Shown: piece after piece, positions 26,523 to 35,593 of the stretch
Layout: each line of letters begins with the position of its first letter
Numbering within the stretch: the first letter of the stretch is position 1
Assembly (NCBI GenBank): GCA_937901525.1
Contig: CALDHX010000013.1
Location: forward strand, 1 to 64,000
DNA: 64,000 bases
Direction of reading: 5' to 3'
Source: an uncultured Bacteroidales bacterium
GTDB taxonomy: Bacteria; Bacteroidota; Bacteroidia; Bacteroidales; P3
Program-made: the position numbers and the translations under genes
The notes under the pieces: generated by a model
Seen by the model: the letters and a program-made list of their open reading frames with translations, nothing else
The model's database searches: none
Told to the model about the DNA's origin: nothing

Positions 26523-28070
26523 TTAGAATGGTGGCAATCCATGTTTCTTTTGTGGATTTTCTTGCACCTTATTCTTACACATTTCTAAGGCATGCACAAT
26601 GTAATCTCTTGTTTCTGCTGGTTGTATTACCGCATCTACATATCCGTAAGAAGCTGCCACGTATGGATTAGCGAATTTTTGTTTGTATTCTGCTATTTTT
26701 TCTTTACGTGTTTGCTCTGGATTTTCTGAATTCATTATTTCATTTCTAAATACAATGTTTGCTGCTCCTTCAGGTCCCATTACGGCAATTTCTGCAGTTG
26801 GCCATGCAAATACGAAATCTGCTTTCAAGTGTGAAGAACACATTGCTATATATCCTCCTCCGTATGCTTTTCTTAATATTACTGTTATTTTTGGAACAGT
26901 TGCTTCTGAATATGCATAAAGAATCTTTGCTCCATGACGAATAACTCCAGCGTGTTCTTGATCCACTCCTGGAAGATAACCTGGTAAATCTTCTAATGTT
27001 ACTAATGGAATATTGAATGCATCGCAAAATCTTATGAATCTTGCTGCTTTATCTGATGAGTTACAGTCCAAAACACCTGCTAATGCTATTGGTTGATTAG
27101 CTACGAATCCTACTGTATCTCCATTTATTCTAGCAAATCCTATTACTATATTTGGAGCAAATAATTCTTGTACTTCCAAAAATTCAGAACCATCTACTAT
27201 ACTCTTTATGATATTTCTAACATCATACGGTTGCGCTGGATCTGATGGGAAAATATTACTTACTTGATAATCTTCTATTCTTGGAGTTTTTGACGCAAAA
27301 GATTCTGCTTTCTTTGTATTGTTCCAAGGAATATATGTAAACAAACTCTTTATTTGGTCAAAACATTCTTGTTCGCTTTCTGCAAAGAAGTGAGCATTAC
27401 CTGATATTTCAGCATGTACTCTTGCTCCTCCTAAATCTTCTTGTGATATTTCTTCTCCTAATACAGTTTTTATCACTTCTGGTCCTGTGATAAACATCTT
27501 TGATATTTTATCCACAACAAACACAAAGTCTGTCAATGCTGGCGAGTAAACAGCTCCTCCTGCACAAGGTCCAAGTATAACTGAAATTTGAGGAATTACT
27601 CCTGAGGCCATTGTGTTACGATAGAAAATATCTCCATAACCTGACAACGCATTAACCCCTTCTTGTATTCTAGCTCCACCCGAGTCGTTAATTCCCACTA
27701 TAGGAATCCTTAACTTCATGGCGTGATCCATTATTTTACATATCTTTTTAGCATGCATTAATCCAAGAGAACCTCCTGCTACTGTAAAGTCTTGTGCATA
27801 TATACAAACAGGGTATCCATTTATTGTTCCTGTTCCTGTTACTACACCATCGCCTGGAAGTTCTTTCTTTTCCATTCCAAAATCACGTCCAGCGTGTTGT
27901 ATGAATAAATCATATTCATGAAATGAACCTTCATCTAATAATTGAACTATTCTTTCTCTTGCTGTAAGTTTTCCAGTCGCTTTTTGCTTCTCTATTGCTT
28001 TCTCCCCTCCTCCTTGAAGCACTACTTGCATTCTCGACTTCAACTCTTGTGTCTTATTATTTACTGACAT
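26523..28070 (-). CDS. Acyl-CoA carboxylase carboxyltransferase subunit (propionyl-CoA carboxylase beta / methylmalonyl-CoA decarboxylase alpha type)
   Basis: A 515-residue enzyme with two crotonase-fold carboxyltransferase halves. KATGKLTARERIVQLLDEGS is near the N-terminus. Acyl-CoA site glycines lie in DSGGARIQEGVNALSGYGDI and LGPCAGGAVYSPALTDFVF. The second half has EDLPGYLPGVDQEHAGVIRH and RKAYGGGYIAMCS. It probably moves carboxyl groups between biotin and propionyl/methylmalonyl-CoA in propionate metabolism. No biotin carboxylase or Na+-pump membrane subunit is nearby, so carboxylase and decarboxylase cannot be separated here. Confidence 0.88.
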   Translation of the reverse strand: MSVNNKTQELKSRMQVVLQGGGEKAIEKQKATGKLTARERIVQLLDEGSFHEYDLFIQHAGRDFGMEKKELPGDGVVTGTGTINGYPVCIYAQDFTVAGGSLGLMHAKKICKIMDHAMKLRIPIVGINDSGGARIQEGVNALSGYGDIFYRNTMASGVIPQISVILGPCAGGAVYSPALTDFVFVVDKISKMFITGPEVIKTVLGEEISQEDLGGARVHAEISGNAHFFAESEQECFDQIKSLFTYIPWNNTKKAESFASKTPRIEDYQVSNIFPSDPAQPYDVRNIIKSIVDGSEFLEVQELFAPNIVIGFARINGDTVGFVANQPIALAGVLDCNSSDKAARFIRFCDAFNIPLVTLEDLPGYLPGVDQEHAGVIRHGAKILYAYSEATVPKITVILRKAYGGGYIAMCSSHLKADFVFAWPTAEIAVMGPEGAANIVFRNEIMNSENPEQTRKEKIAEYKQKFANPYVAASYGYVDAVIQPAETRDYIVHALEMCKNKVQENPQKKHGLPPF

Positions 28071-28111
28071 AATATAATTATTTAGATTGAACTCTATTTA
28101 TAAAATTTCGG

Positions 28112-28119
28112 CAAAGATA
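28112..28119 (-). promoter_or_regulatory. Carboxyltransferase operon -7 element (TATCTTTG)
   Basis: The minus-strand TATCTTTG lies 41 bases upstream of the start at 28070. It is the best promoter in the gap after mnmG. Confidence 0.6.
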
Positions 28120-28187
28120 CAAAAAAAAGTTTTTTTGTTAACAATTATACATAGTAAAAACGTTTTTAATCAAAGTTTGTTCTTTGA

Positions 28188-30065
28188 TTATCTACCAATA
28201 TAAACTATTAAAACAGATATATCCGCAGGAGAAACTCCACTTATTCGTCCTGCTTGACCTATTGTTTTAGGTCTGATTTTCGATAATTTCTCTCTTGCTT
28301 CAAATGATAAAGATTTTAAAGCATGATAATCAAAATCTTCTTTTATTACTAAATTTTCATAATGCGCTAACTTGCTTACTATTTCCTCTTCTTTTTTTAT
28401 GTAACTCTCGTATTTTACAAGGATTTCTGCACATTCCTCCACTTGTGTTCTTATTTCAAGCGGAGTTTTATTTATTTCACTATTAAGATATGGAACTTTG
28501 CTTTTTAGTAATTCTAAATTAACTTGTGGCCTTAATAATAATTGTGAAAGTTTTGTTTTCTGATTTATTGATGGAGTATTTAATTCTTTAAAACTTTCGT
28601 TAACTTCTTCTGGAAAGGCACTATTATTTTTAATAAAACAGACTATCCTATTTATATTTTCTTGTTTAGACTCCATCTTTTTCAATCTGTCTTCACTTGC
28701 TAATCCTATTGAATGTCCTATTGGAGTAAGTCTTTGATCCGCATTATCTTGACGCAACAATATTCTATACTCTGCTCTTGAAGTAAACATTCTATATGGT
28801 TCATCTACTCCTTTTGTTATTAAGTCATCTATTAAAACTCCTATATAACTTTCAGAACGTTTTAAAACTATCGGCTCTCTATTCTTTACAAACATACAAG
28901 CATTTATACCAGATAACAAACCTTGAGCACCTGCTTCTTCATATCCTGTGGTACCATTTATTTGACCCGCAAAAAATAACCCCTTGATAAGCTTTGTCTC
29001 TAAATTAGATTTTAACTGCGTTGGAGGAAAATAATCATACTCTATTGCATAACCTGGTTTTTGAATTATAGCTTGTTCAAAACCAGGTATTCTTCTTAAT
29101 GCTTTGTACTGTATGTTTAATGGTAAAGATGAAGAGAAACCATTTATATAATACAAGTTACTATGCCTTGATTCTGGTTCTATGAATAATTGATGTTTAT
29201 TTTTATCTGAAAATCTTTCTATTTTATCTTCTATTGAAGGACAATATCTCGGACCTCTACCTTGTATTCGTCCTTGAAACATCGGAGATTTTTCAAAACC
29301 TTCTCTTAATATATTATGAACCTCATCATTCGTATAAGCAAGATAGCAACTATTTTGTTCTATATATTCTATTTTAGAAGTAACGAAAGAAAATTGCTCT
29401 GGATTCTCATCTCCTTTTTGTTCTTGAAGTACCGAAAAATCTATCGTATCTCCAACTACCCTCATAGGTGTTCCTGTTTTTAATTTTTCTACTTCAAATC
29501 CTATTTCTTGCATTCTATTAGACAATCCTCTTGATGATTCTTCTCCTATTCTTCCACCCTCAAAATTAGTTTCTCCTATATGTATTTTACCATTTAAAAA
29601 TGTCCCATTTGTTAAAATAACTGTTTTTGATTCTATTTTCAATCCTATTTTTGTAACAACCCCCTCTACTGCTCCACTATTGATTATTAAATCAACCACT
29701 TCATCTTGCCACAATTGTAGATTAGGAACATTCTCAAGATATTTTCTCCAAGATATTCCAAAAGTAATATTATCCACTTGTGCTCTCGGACTCCACATCG
29801 CAGGACCTTTGCTTCTATTTAGCATTCTAAATTGCATCGTATTTTGATCTGTTACTATTCCAGACAATCCTCCTAACGCATCTATTTCTCTAACTATTTG
29901 TCCTTTAGCGACTCCTCCCATAGCTGGATTACAAGAAAGCTGTGCGATACTATTTAGATTTTGTGTTATAAGTAACGTTTTCGCACCTATCAATGCAGAA
30001 GCTCTTGCAGCTTCACAACCTGCATGACCTGCCCCCACTACGATTACATCAAATTTTTGAAACAT
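28188..30065 (-). CDS. mnmG: tRNA uridine 5-carboxymethylaminomethyl modification enzyme MnmG
   Basis: A 625-residue FAD enzyme that, with MnmE, modifies the wobble uridine of several tRNAs. The FAD fold VVGAGHAGCEAARASALIG is at the N-terminus. SCNPAMGGVAKGQIVREIDA is a family signature. GRGPRYCPSIEDKIERF and FPPTQLKSNLE follow, then FAGQINGTTGYEEAGAQGLL, and the helical C-terminus ends VSPADISVLIVYIGR. Its start overlaps the ybeY stop by one base. It is last in the atpB-led run. Confidence 0.96.
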   Translation of the reverse strand: MFQKFDVIVVGAGHAGCEAARASALIGAKTLLITQNLNSIAQLSCNPAMGGVAKGQIVREIDALGGLSGIVTDQNTMQFRMLNRSKGPAMWSPRAQVDNITFGISWRKYLENVPNLQLWQDEVVDLIINSGAVEGVVTKIGLKIESKTVILTNGTFLNGKIHIGETNFEGGRIGEESSRGLSNRMQEIGFEVEKLKTGTPMRVVGDTIDFSVLQEQKGDENPEQFSFVTSKIEYIEQNSCYLAYTNDEVHNILREGFEKSPMFQGRIQGRGPRYCPSIEDKIERFSDKNKHQLFIEPESRHSNLYYINGFSSSLPLNIQYKALRRIPGFEQAIIQKPGYAIEYDYFPPTQLKSNLETKLIKGLFFAGQINGTTGYEEAGAQGLLSGINACMFVKNREPIVLKRSESYIGVLIDDLITKGVDEPYRMFTSRAEYRILLRQDNADQRLTPIGHSIGLASEDRLKKMESKQENINRIVCFIKNNSAFPEEVNESFKELNTPSINQKTKLSQLLLRPQVNLELLKSKVPYLNSEINKTPLEIRTQVEECAEILVKYESYIKKEEEIVSKLAHYENLVIKEDFDYHALKSLSFEAREKLSKIRPKTIGQAGRISGVSPADISVLIVYIGR

Positions 30066-30496
30066 TATTTCTTATTTAAAAGAGTTAAAAGTTCAGATAA
30101 GCACTCATCTTCCAATCTTCTCATATTTTTACTTTCTTCTTTTGTTTTATCTTTAAAACCTAAAAGGTGTAAAACACCATGAATTATTACTCTATGCAAT
30201 TCATCTAAATATGAAAGTTCTAATATTTTTGCATTATCTCTTATCCTATCAATAGATATAAAAATATCACCTGAAACGTTCTCCGTCTCTGAATAATCAA
30301 ATGTTATAACATCTGTATAATAATCATGATTTAGAAATTCCTTATTTATATCTAACAATTGGTCATCTGAACAAAAAATATAAGAGATGTCTCCCATCTC
30401 TTTATTGTTAGCCTCAATAGTGTTTTTTATCCATTGTTTTAAAACCATTCTATTCTTTAAAGTAAAAGTAGTTTGAAACGAAAAGTTAATTCCCAT
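30065..30496 (-). CDS. ybeY: Endoribonuclease YbeY (rRNA maturation)
   Basis: A 143-residue zinc-dependent RNase for 16S rRNA 3'-end processing and ribosome quality control. The metal motif reads VIIHGVLHLLGFKD: His106, His110, and Asp116 where E. coli has a third His. As I recall, Asp at this position is common in Bacteroidota homologues, so activity is expected. NHDYYTDVITFDYSE is the other family signature. It is translationally coupled to mnmG (one-base overlap) and lies 5 bases after the small upstream gene. Confidence 0.93.
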   Translation of the reverse strand: MGINFSFQTTFTLKNRMVLKQWIKNTIEANNKEMGDISYIFCSDDQLLDINKEFLNHDYYTDVITFDYSETENVSGDIFISIDRIRDNAKILELSYLDELHRVIIHGVLHLLGFKDKTKEESKNMRRLEDECLSELLTLLNKK

Positions 30497-30501
30497 AAGA
30501 C

Positions 30502-30969
30502 TTAAATATTTTGATGCATTCTAATTAAATTGAATTGTTTAATTTTTTCTTGTCTGTCCACAAGTAATTCTGGTTGTATCCCATTTACAAAAAACAACAC
30601 TTCTACCTTCCTCCCTTCTTTTGTTATTATCACTTGATCGCTTAACCTTGAAATCAGAAATACATTCAAATTGGTATCTTCGTCCATTTCCATATCTTTA
30701 TTAAATATATATTGTGAAAATATTTCATCTTCACATTCAACAGAAAAGCTAATACCTCCTACACATTGTTCAAAATAAAACGATATTACCTTATTACTAA
30801 AGGCACTTCCATAATACGAAATTATTAAGTCTAATATCTGTTCAATTGAAACAACTATCGCACCATAATAACAACTAATATTGTGTTCCTGACAAATATT
30901 CTCTACCAAACTCTCTATCTTTGAGATCTGATTTAAAGAAATTTTACTTTTATAACTTTTTGCATCCAT
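30502..30969 (-). CDS. Small cytoplasmic protein, possibly a degenerate HATPase-like domain
   Basis: A 155-residue soluble protein with alternating helices and strands. The order (a helix with KIESLVENICQEHNI, then EQILDLIISYYGSAFSNKVI, then strands YFEQCVGGISFSVECEDE and DQVIITKEGRKVEVLFFV) recalls the anti-sigma/HATPase_c_2 fold. A normal N-box Asn and a G1 DxGxG motif are not evident. It is tightly packed between the DUF4175-like gene (no gap) and ybeY (5 bases), a position I associate with this conserved Bacteroidota neighbourhood. Function unknown. Confidence 0.5.
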   Translation of the reverse strand: MDAKSYKSKISLNQISKIESLVENICQEHNISCYYGAIVVSIEQILDLIISYYGSAFSNKVISFYFEQCVGGISFSVECEDEIFSQYIFNKDMEMDEDTNLNVFLISRLSDQVIITKEGRKVEVLFFVNGIQPELLVDRQEKIKQFNLIRMHQNI

Positions 30970-33900
30970 CTATTTTTTCTGTGTTTTATTCTCTAAACTA
31001 TAAAAATACTTATTCACCTTTTCTTTATAAAAAGGAGAATACATAGGTTGCATTTGCTTAAATATTTCCTCCTCCTTATCTTTCAATCCTTTGAAATCTA
31101 AAAAATCTTTTACTTCCGTATTTATTTTATCTTTTCCTTCTTTGGATTCTCTCTTTTTACCTTTTCCTTGTTTTTTTTCTGCCCTTTCGTGTTCAAGTAA
31201 TCGAGTTAATATTTTTGCTTGACGATTAATCGTACTGCGACTTATTTTTTTATTTACGATTTCTTTTTCTGTTTGTTCCATTTGTTTGGAAATTTCATTA
31301 AGAAGTTTTGAGGGTTTACCTTGCTCCGCTTTTATTCTTTCTGCCTCTTTTTGCAACAACCTTCTTATCATCTCTTGTTGTGCAGCAGCTCGAGCTAATG
31401 ATTCATTTAATTTTGAATTTTCGCCTATTTTCTTCCTGCCTTGCTGTTGTCCTTGTTCTAAATCTTTTTTTAATCGCTCTAATTCTCGATTCAAACTTTC
31501 TTGTAAATCTTTTAAACTTTGTTGAGATTGTTTTTTTTGTTGAGAAGATGAAGACGGATTATTACATTGTTGAGAAGAATTACTTTTGCTATTATTACTC
31601 TGTTGTTGATTCTGCATGTTTTCTAAACTTTCTCTCAACATTAAAGACAAATTATTCATTGATGACATTGCATATTGTTGCCACGAGAGTACAGAGTTAT
31701 TTTTATAATTTGAATAATGTGCTTGATTATATTGTAATAAAGTTGAAATTGATTTTTCTACATAGTCTACTATTTTATTCAATTCTTGATTTATCAAATA
31801 ACCTATTTGAGTTTGTCGTTTACTTATTGCAAACAACGTATCTGAAATAGGTTGCATTTTTTCTTTCAAATGATATTGTTTTTTTATTATTTCTTGATAC
31901 AACGGGTCTGAAACTCTTGTCGTTCTTATATTATTCATTAAATCCTCTTGACCTTTTGATATTTTAATGAGATTTTTAAGGATTTGTCTGATATGTTCTA
32001 TATCTTCCCCTAATTGATTTGACAGATTAGTCTGACTTTGTTGCTTTATATTGTTTGACATCTGCTGCATTTGTTCAGAAGCTGACCTCATATTCTCGCT
32101 TGCTTTCTTAAATTTGTTTTGATTTAACTTTTCTTCTGCTTCTTTTTGATTTTTTTTAATTGAATTTTCTAATTGTTTATCTCTTTCAATAGACTTATAA
32201 TCATCAATTTCTTTAGAAAGTTTTTCAATTTTTTTTAACTTTTCTAATTGTTCAGAAAATTCCTTTGAAATATCATTTTGTTTCTTTGAATTATTTTCTT
32301 TTTCCTTTGAATTATTTTGTTCAGATAAAGATTTTTGTTTTTGAGATAATTCATCTAATTTATCAGTCAATTCATTTGTTAATTTTTCTAACTCTAAACG
32401 TTTATATATTTCTATATTTTTATCCAGTTCCTTAGAGAGATTCTCGTTATTCATTTTAATATTATTTAGACTCTCATTAAGTTTATTCTTATCTATATTT
32501 TCCTCTGCAAGTTTCTTGATTTCTTCAAGAATTTCCTTCATTTGTTCATCTAATACTTTTTCAAACAATTCTTCTAACTCTCTTTGTTTTTTTAAAATAT
32601 TTTCTTCTTGCTGAGTCAATTTCTCATCTAAATAATTATTCTCTTCTATTTGTTGTTTTATATCTTCTATTTGTTGTTTTATATCTTCTTGTTTTTTTAT
32701 TAACTCTTCTATTTCTTGTTTATCTTGCCAAGATAGTTCTTTCTTGCCTATAAATTCTTTACTTAATTCATTAATTTTATTTTTTAATTCTTTAATAGAA
32801 GTCAAAACTTCTTCTGTTGTATTTTTTATATTTTTTGAATTAGTTTCTTTTTTCAATTCCAATTCTTCTTGCGTTGGAACATTCAACAAAAACACCTCAC
32901 TTCTTATTGATTTTCCTCCAGTTATTGCATCATTATCTTTAACTTCAAAATAATATTCTACCTTATCACCTTGTTGTAGCAAAAGATCTGATAAATTATA
33001 GTAAAATTCTTGCGCATTTTCTTGTTTATTAATCTCTATTAAGTACGATTTACATATAGTATCATTCTTATTTATTTGATTTAAACAAAATTTTAATTCA
33101 GAAAATCCATAATCATCTTTTATCTGTCCTCTAAATAATATTCTATCTGGCAAAATAGTATCTTTATATTCAACAACTACTATTTGAGGATATAAATCCT
33201 CTATAACTTTTAGTTGAACTCTTAACGTATCTGAATAATTCGAAAATCGATTTGTTGTTTTTATATAAAATTCCTCATCATTTATGAGAGTATGCGAATA
33301 AAAAAATTCACTTTTTTTGTTAGGTATAAACATTTTTTTTTCACTATCGTTTATAAACAGTATATTTTCCACATCACGAACCAACCCTTCCCAAATTATT
33401 TTTGATCCCTTAGGCACACAAACATCATTCAAAGAAGTAATAATCATAGGTTTCAATTTCGTATATACAGGAGGTATTGCCCTTACTCTAAGATTTACAA
33501 TTATCGGTTTCGGATAAACTGTTATCAAGTAACTCTTACTACTATATCCATTCGCATTAAAACTAATAATTGTATTTTTCTGTAATTGTGAAATCTTATA
33601 TGAAAATGTAGTTTTGGTATTTTTCTTCATTTGAAACTCATTTTCTCCAACCTTAATGTAAACAACATCTGGCAAAGCCTTTCCCTTCATTTTTACTTCC
33701 ACTACAAAATCTTCTTGTTGTAATATCTCCAAAGAAGAATTTTGTAATTCAAATATAAAAGGAGCTGGCTTTTCAAAATATTGAGTATGATTTATATACC
33801 TATAAGTACTTTGTTTCAAGAAGTCTGGAAAACAAACAATAATTACCAATAACACGACAACAACGGAAAGAGATATAAAACCTATTTTTTTTGTTTTTTT

Positions 33901-34350
33901 CTTATCTATTGCTTTATGAAATGTGATGGGATATAACTCTCTTGTTTTTTGTTCAATACTTGCTAACAAAATATCTGATTCTTCAATTAAAATCATTTGC
34001 TTTAATTGAAGAAGATTCAATAATTTATCAGAAACCTCAGGAAAATAAGAACCTATTATCTTAGCTACATCTTCATATGATATTGTTTTCCCTATATTTA
34101 AAAGTTTTGTTAATGGATAAACAACATATCGTATCAACAACAAAATAAAAAGTACAATATATATATACAATATTGTAGTTCTAACGATAATCCCATTATA
34201 ACCTATAAATTCTACAAGAATAAAGAATAAAAAAAATAATATTGAAAGAGCGATAAAATAAAACGCACCTTTAATTAAAAGGTTTTTATAATACTTGCGG
34301 ATAAATCCGTTTAGTTTCTTTAATAGTAGATCATTTTTATTATTCTGCAT
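30970..34350 (-). CDS. DUF4175-like membrane protein with long coiled coil
   Basis: An 1126-residue protein. Two membrane segments lie near residues 27-75 and a third near 150-172 (KIGFISLSVVVVLLVIIVCF). A beta-rich periplasmic region follows (about 190-490), with a VEVKMKGKALPDVVYIKVG-type Ig-like module. A very long Lys/Glu/Gln/Asn-rich helical coiled coil (about 500-1126) completes it, with strings such as EDIKQQIEDIKQQIEE. Size and layout match the DUF4175 family of Bacteroidota, function unknown, probably envelope-associated. The start overlaps the 3' end of atpB by 11 bases. Confidence 0.72.
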   Translation of the reverse strand: MQNNKNDLLLKKLNGFIRKYYKNLLIKGAFYFIALSILFFLFFILVEFIGYNGIIVRTTILYIYIVLFILLLIRYVVYPLTKLLNIGKTISYEDVAKIIGSYFPEVSDKLLNLLQLKQMILIEESDILLASIEQKTRELYPITFHKAIDKKKTKKIGFISLSVVVVLLVIIVCFPDFLKQSTYRYINHTQYFEKPAPFIFELQNSSLEILQQEDFVVEVKMKGKALPDVVYIKVGENEFQMKKNTKTTFSYKISQLQKNTIISFNANGYSSKSYLITVYPKPIIVNLRVRAIPPVYTKLKPMIITSLNDVCVPKGSKIIWEGLVRDVENILFINDSEKKMFIPNKKSEFFYSHTLINDEEFYIKTTNRFSNYSDTLRVQLKVIEDLYPQIVVVEYKDTILPDRILFRGQIKDDYGFSELKFCLNQINKNDTICKSYLIEINKQENAQEFYYNLSDLLLQQGDKVEYYFEVKDNDAITGGKSIRSEVFLLNVPTQEELELKKETNSKNIKNTTEEVLTSIKELKNKINELSKEFIGKKELSWQDKQEIEELIKKQEDIKQQIEDIKQQIEENNYLDEKLTQQEENILKKQRELEELFEKVLDEQMKEILEEIKKLAEENIDKNKLNESLNNIKMNNENLSKELDKNIEIYKRLELEKLTNELTDKLDELSQKQKSLSEQNNSKEKENNSKKQNDISKEFSEQLEKLKKIEKLSKEIDDYKSIERDKQLENSIKKNQKEAEEKLNQNKFKKASENMRSASEQMQQMSNNIKQQSQTNLSNQLGEDIEHIRQILKNLIKISKGQEDLMNNIRTTRVSDPLYQEIIKKQYHLKEKMQPISDTLFAISKRQTQIGYLINQELNKIVDYVEKSISTLLQYNQAHYSNYKNNSVLSWQQYAMSSMNNLSLMLRESLENMQNQQQSNNSKSNSSQQCNNPSSSSQQKKQSQQSLKDLQESLNRELERLKKDLEQGQQQGRKKIGENSKLNESLARAAAQQEMIRRLLQKEAERIKAEQGKPSKLLNEISKQMEQTEKEIVNKKISRSTINRQAKILTRLLEHERAEKKQGKGKKRESKEGKDKINTEVKDFLDFKGLKDKEEEIFKQMQPMYSPFYKEKVNKYFYSLENKTQKK
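32648..32689 (-). repeat. Perfect 21-bp tandem duplication
   Basis: Two identical 21-base units (32648-32668 and 32669-32689) encode a doubled EDIKQQI heptad in the coiled coil. The exact identity suggests a recent in-frame slippage of one heptad. Confidence 0.85.
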
Positions 34351-35407
34351 GTTCGTCTTCCGTAGCCATACCTATGTAAATAGCAGATAAAAGAGTGAAC
34401 ACATAAGCTTGGATAAATGCAACTAAAACTTCCAAAGCTGTCATAAATAAAGCAAAAAACAATGGTAAAATAGAAGTTCCATAACCTAATGCAGCACTTT
34501 TTTCACCAAATATGAATATTATACAAATGAAACTTAATATCATAACGTGTCCTGCAGTAATATTTGCAAACAATCGTATCGTTAAAGAAAAAGGTTTTGT
34601 AAATAATCCCAAAATTTCTACTACAGGCATAATAGGAAGAGGGAATTTTAACCACCATGGCACACCTGGCATATTAATTATATGTTTCCAATAGTGCTTA
34701 TTTCCACTTATATTCGTAATAACAAAAGTAAATACAGCTAAACACAAAGTTACTGCTATATTTCCTGTAATATTTGCACCTCCTGGGAAAAAAGGGAACA
34801 AACCTAACAAATTTGAAAAGAAAATAAACAAGAAAGCTGTGAGTAGATATGGTAAATATTTTTGATACTTATGTTCTCCTATTGACGGAAGAGCTATATC
34901 ATTTTTGATAAATAAAATAAAATATTCAACAACCGTTAATAAACCTTTTGGAGCTTGGCCTTCTCTATTTTTTGCAATACGTGCACCTTTTAAAACTAAA
35001 AATATTATCAATCCTGCAACTATAAAAATTGCAAAAACATTCTTGGTAATAGAAAAATCTAAGGGTTTTTTCCCAGTATACACGCCCTTATCATCTACAC
35101 ATATTATAGAACCCTCTAAACCTTCTCCATCTTTATCAGTAGCTATTTTATACCCCTTGTAAGGAGAATGTCCATGATGAAATTTACTTGACATAAACAC
35201 ATCAACTTTTCCATCATTTATCAAGATAATTGGTAATGGAATTGAAACATCTAACGACTCATAAGTAAAGATATGCCAATAATAAGAATCACCCAAGTGT
35301 TCCATTATCAACTTACCTGCATCAAATTTCTCAGTTTGCTCACTAGCAACTATGCTTCCAAATGAAGCAAAAAATAAAGCTAAAAATAAGAATATTCGTT
35401 TCATCAT
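34340..35407 (-). CDS. atpB: ATP synthase F0 a subunit
   Basis: A 355-residue subunit. An N-terminal hydrophobic segment (MKRIFLFLALFFASFG) is followed by a ~120-residue extracytoplasmic domain that E. coli AtpB lacks, then about five or six membrane helices. PFSLTIRLFANITAGHVMIL contains the essential arginine of the proton path, and FIQAYVFTLLSAIYIGMATE is the last helix. It is separated from atpE-F-H-A-G by about 19 kb and instead leads the DUF4175-ybeY-mnmG run. Its promoter box is at 35430-35437. Confidence 0.95.
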   Translation of the reverse strand: MMKRIFLFLALFFASFGSIVASEQTEKFDAGKLIMEHLGDSYYWHIFTYESLDVSIPLPIILINDGKVDVFMSSKFHHGHSPYKGYKIATDKDGEGLEGSIICVDDKGVYTGKKPLDFSITKNVFAIFIVAGLIIFLVLKGARIAKNREGQAPKGLLTVVEYFILFIKNDIALPSIGEHKYQKYLPYLLTAFLFIFFSNLLGLFPFFPGGANITGNIAVTLCLAVFTFVITNISGNKHYWKHIINMPGVPWWLKFPLPIMPVVEILGLFTKPFSLTIRLFANITAGHVMILSFICIIFIFGEKSAALGYGTSILPLFFALFMTALEVLVAFIQAYVFTLLSAIYIGMATEDEHAE

Positions 35408-35429
35408 TAATATTACTTTTTTGGAGAGG

Positions 35430-35437
35430 CAAATTTA
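35430..35437 (-). promoter_or_regulatory. atpB operon -7 element (TAAATTTG)
   Basis: The minus-strand match to TAnnTTTG lies 22 bases upstream of the atpB start, showing that atpB has a promoter separate from the atpE operon. Confidence 0.5.
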
Positions 35438-35565
35438 GTAAATAATTTTTGGAATGCAAGTATTTACTAAAATTTTTCTAACAATTAATTTCTAATTTCT
35501 ATATTTTTTACTTTCCCCTTCTTATTTTTTCTCCACTTTATAGCTTTGTTATAAGTTTCTTTTCT

Positions 35566-35573
35566 TAATTTTG
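35566..35573 (+). promoter_or_regulatory. mrdA promoter -7 element (TAATTTTG)
   Basis: TAATTTTG lies 20 bases before the start of the PBP2 gene, within the divergent gap with atpB. Confidence 0.5.
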
Positions 35574-35593
35574 CAACCTATTTTTTAATAAAA

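Noticed and set aside
28160..28190. AATCAAAG/CTTTGATT 8-bp hairpin as the mnmG terminator
   Set aside because: The stem is short and A/T-rich and no T tract follows directly on the minus strand, so I do not list it as a terminator.
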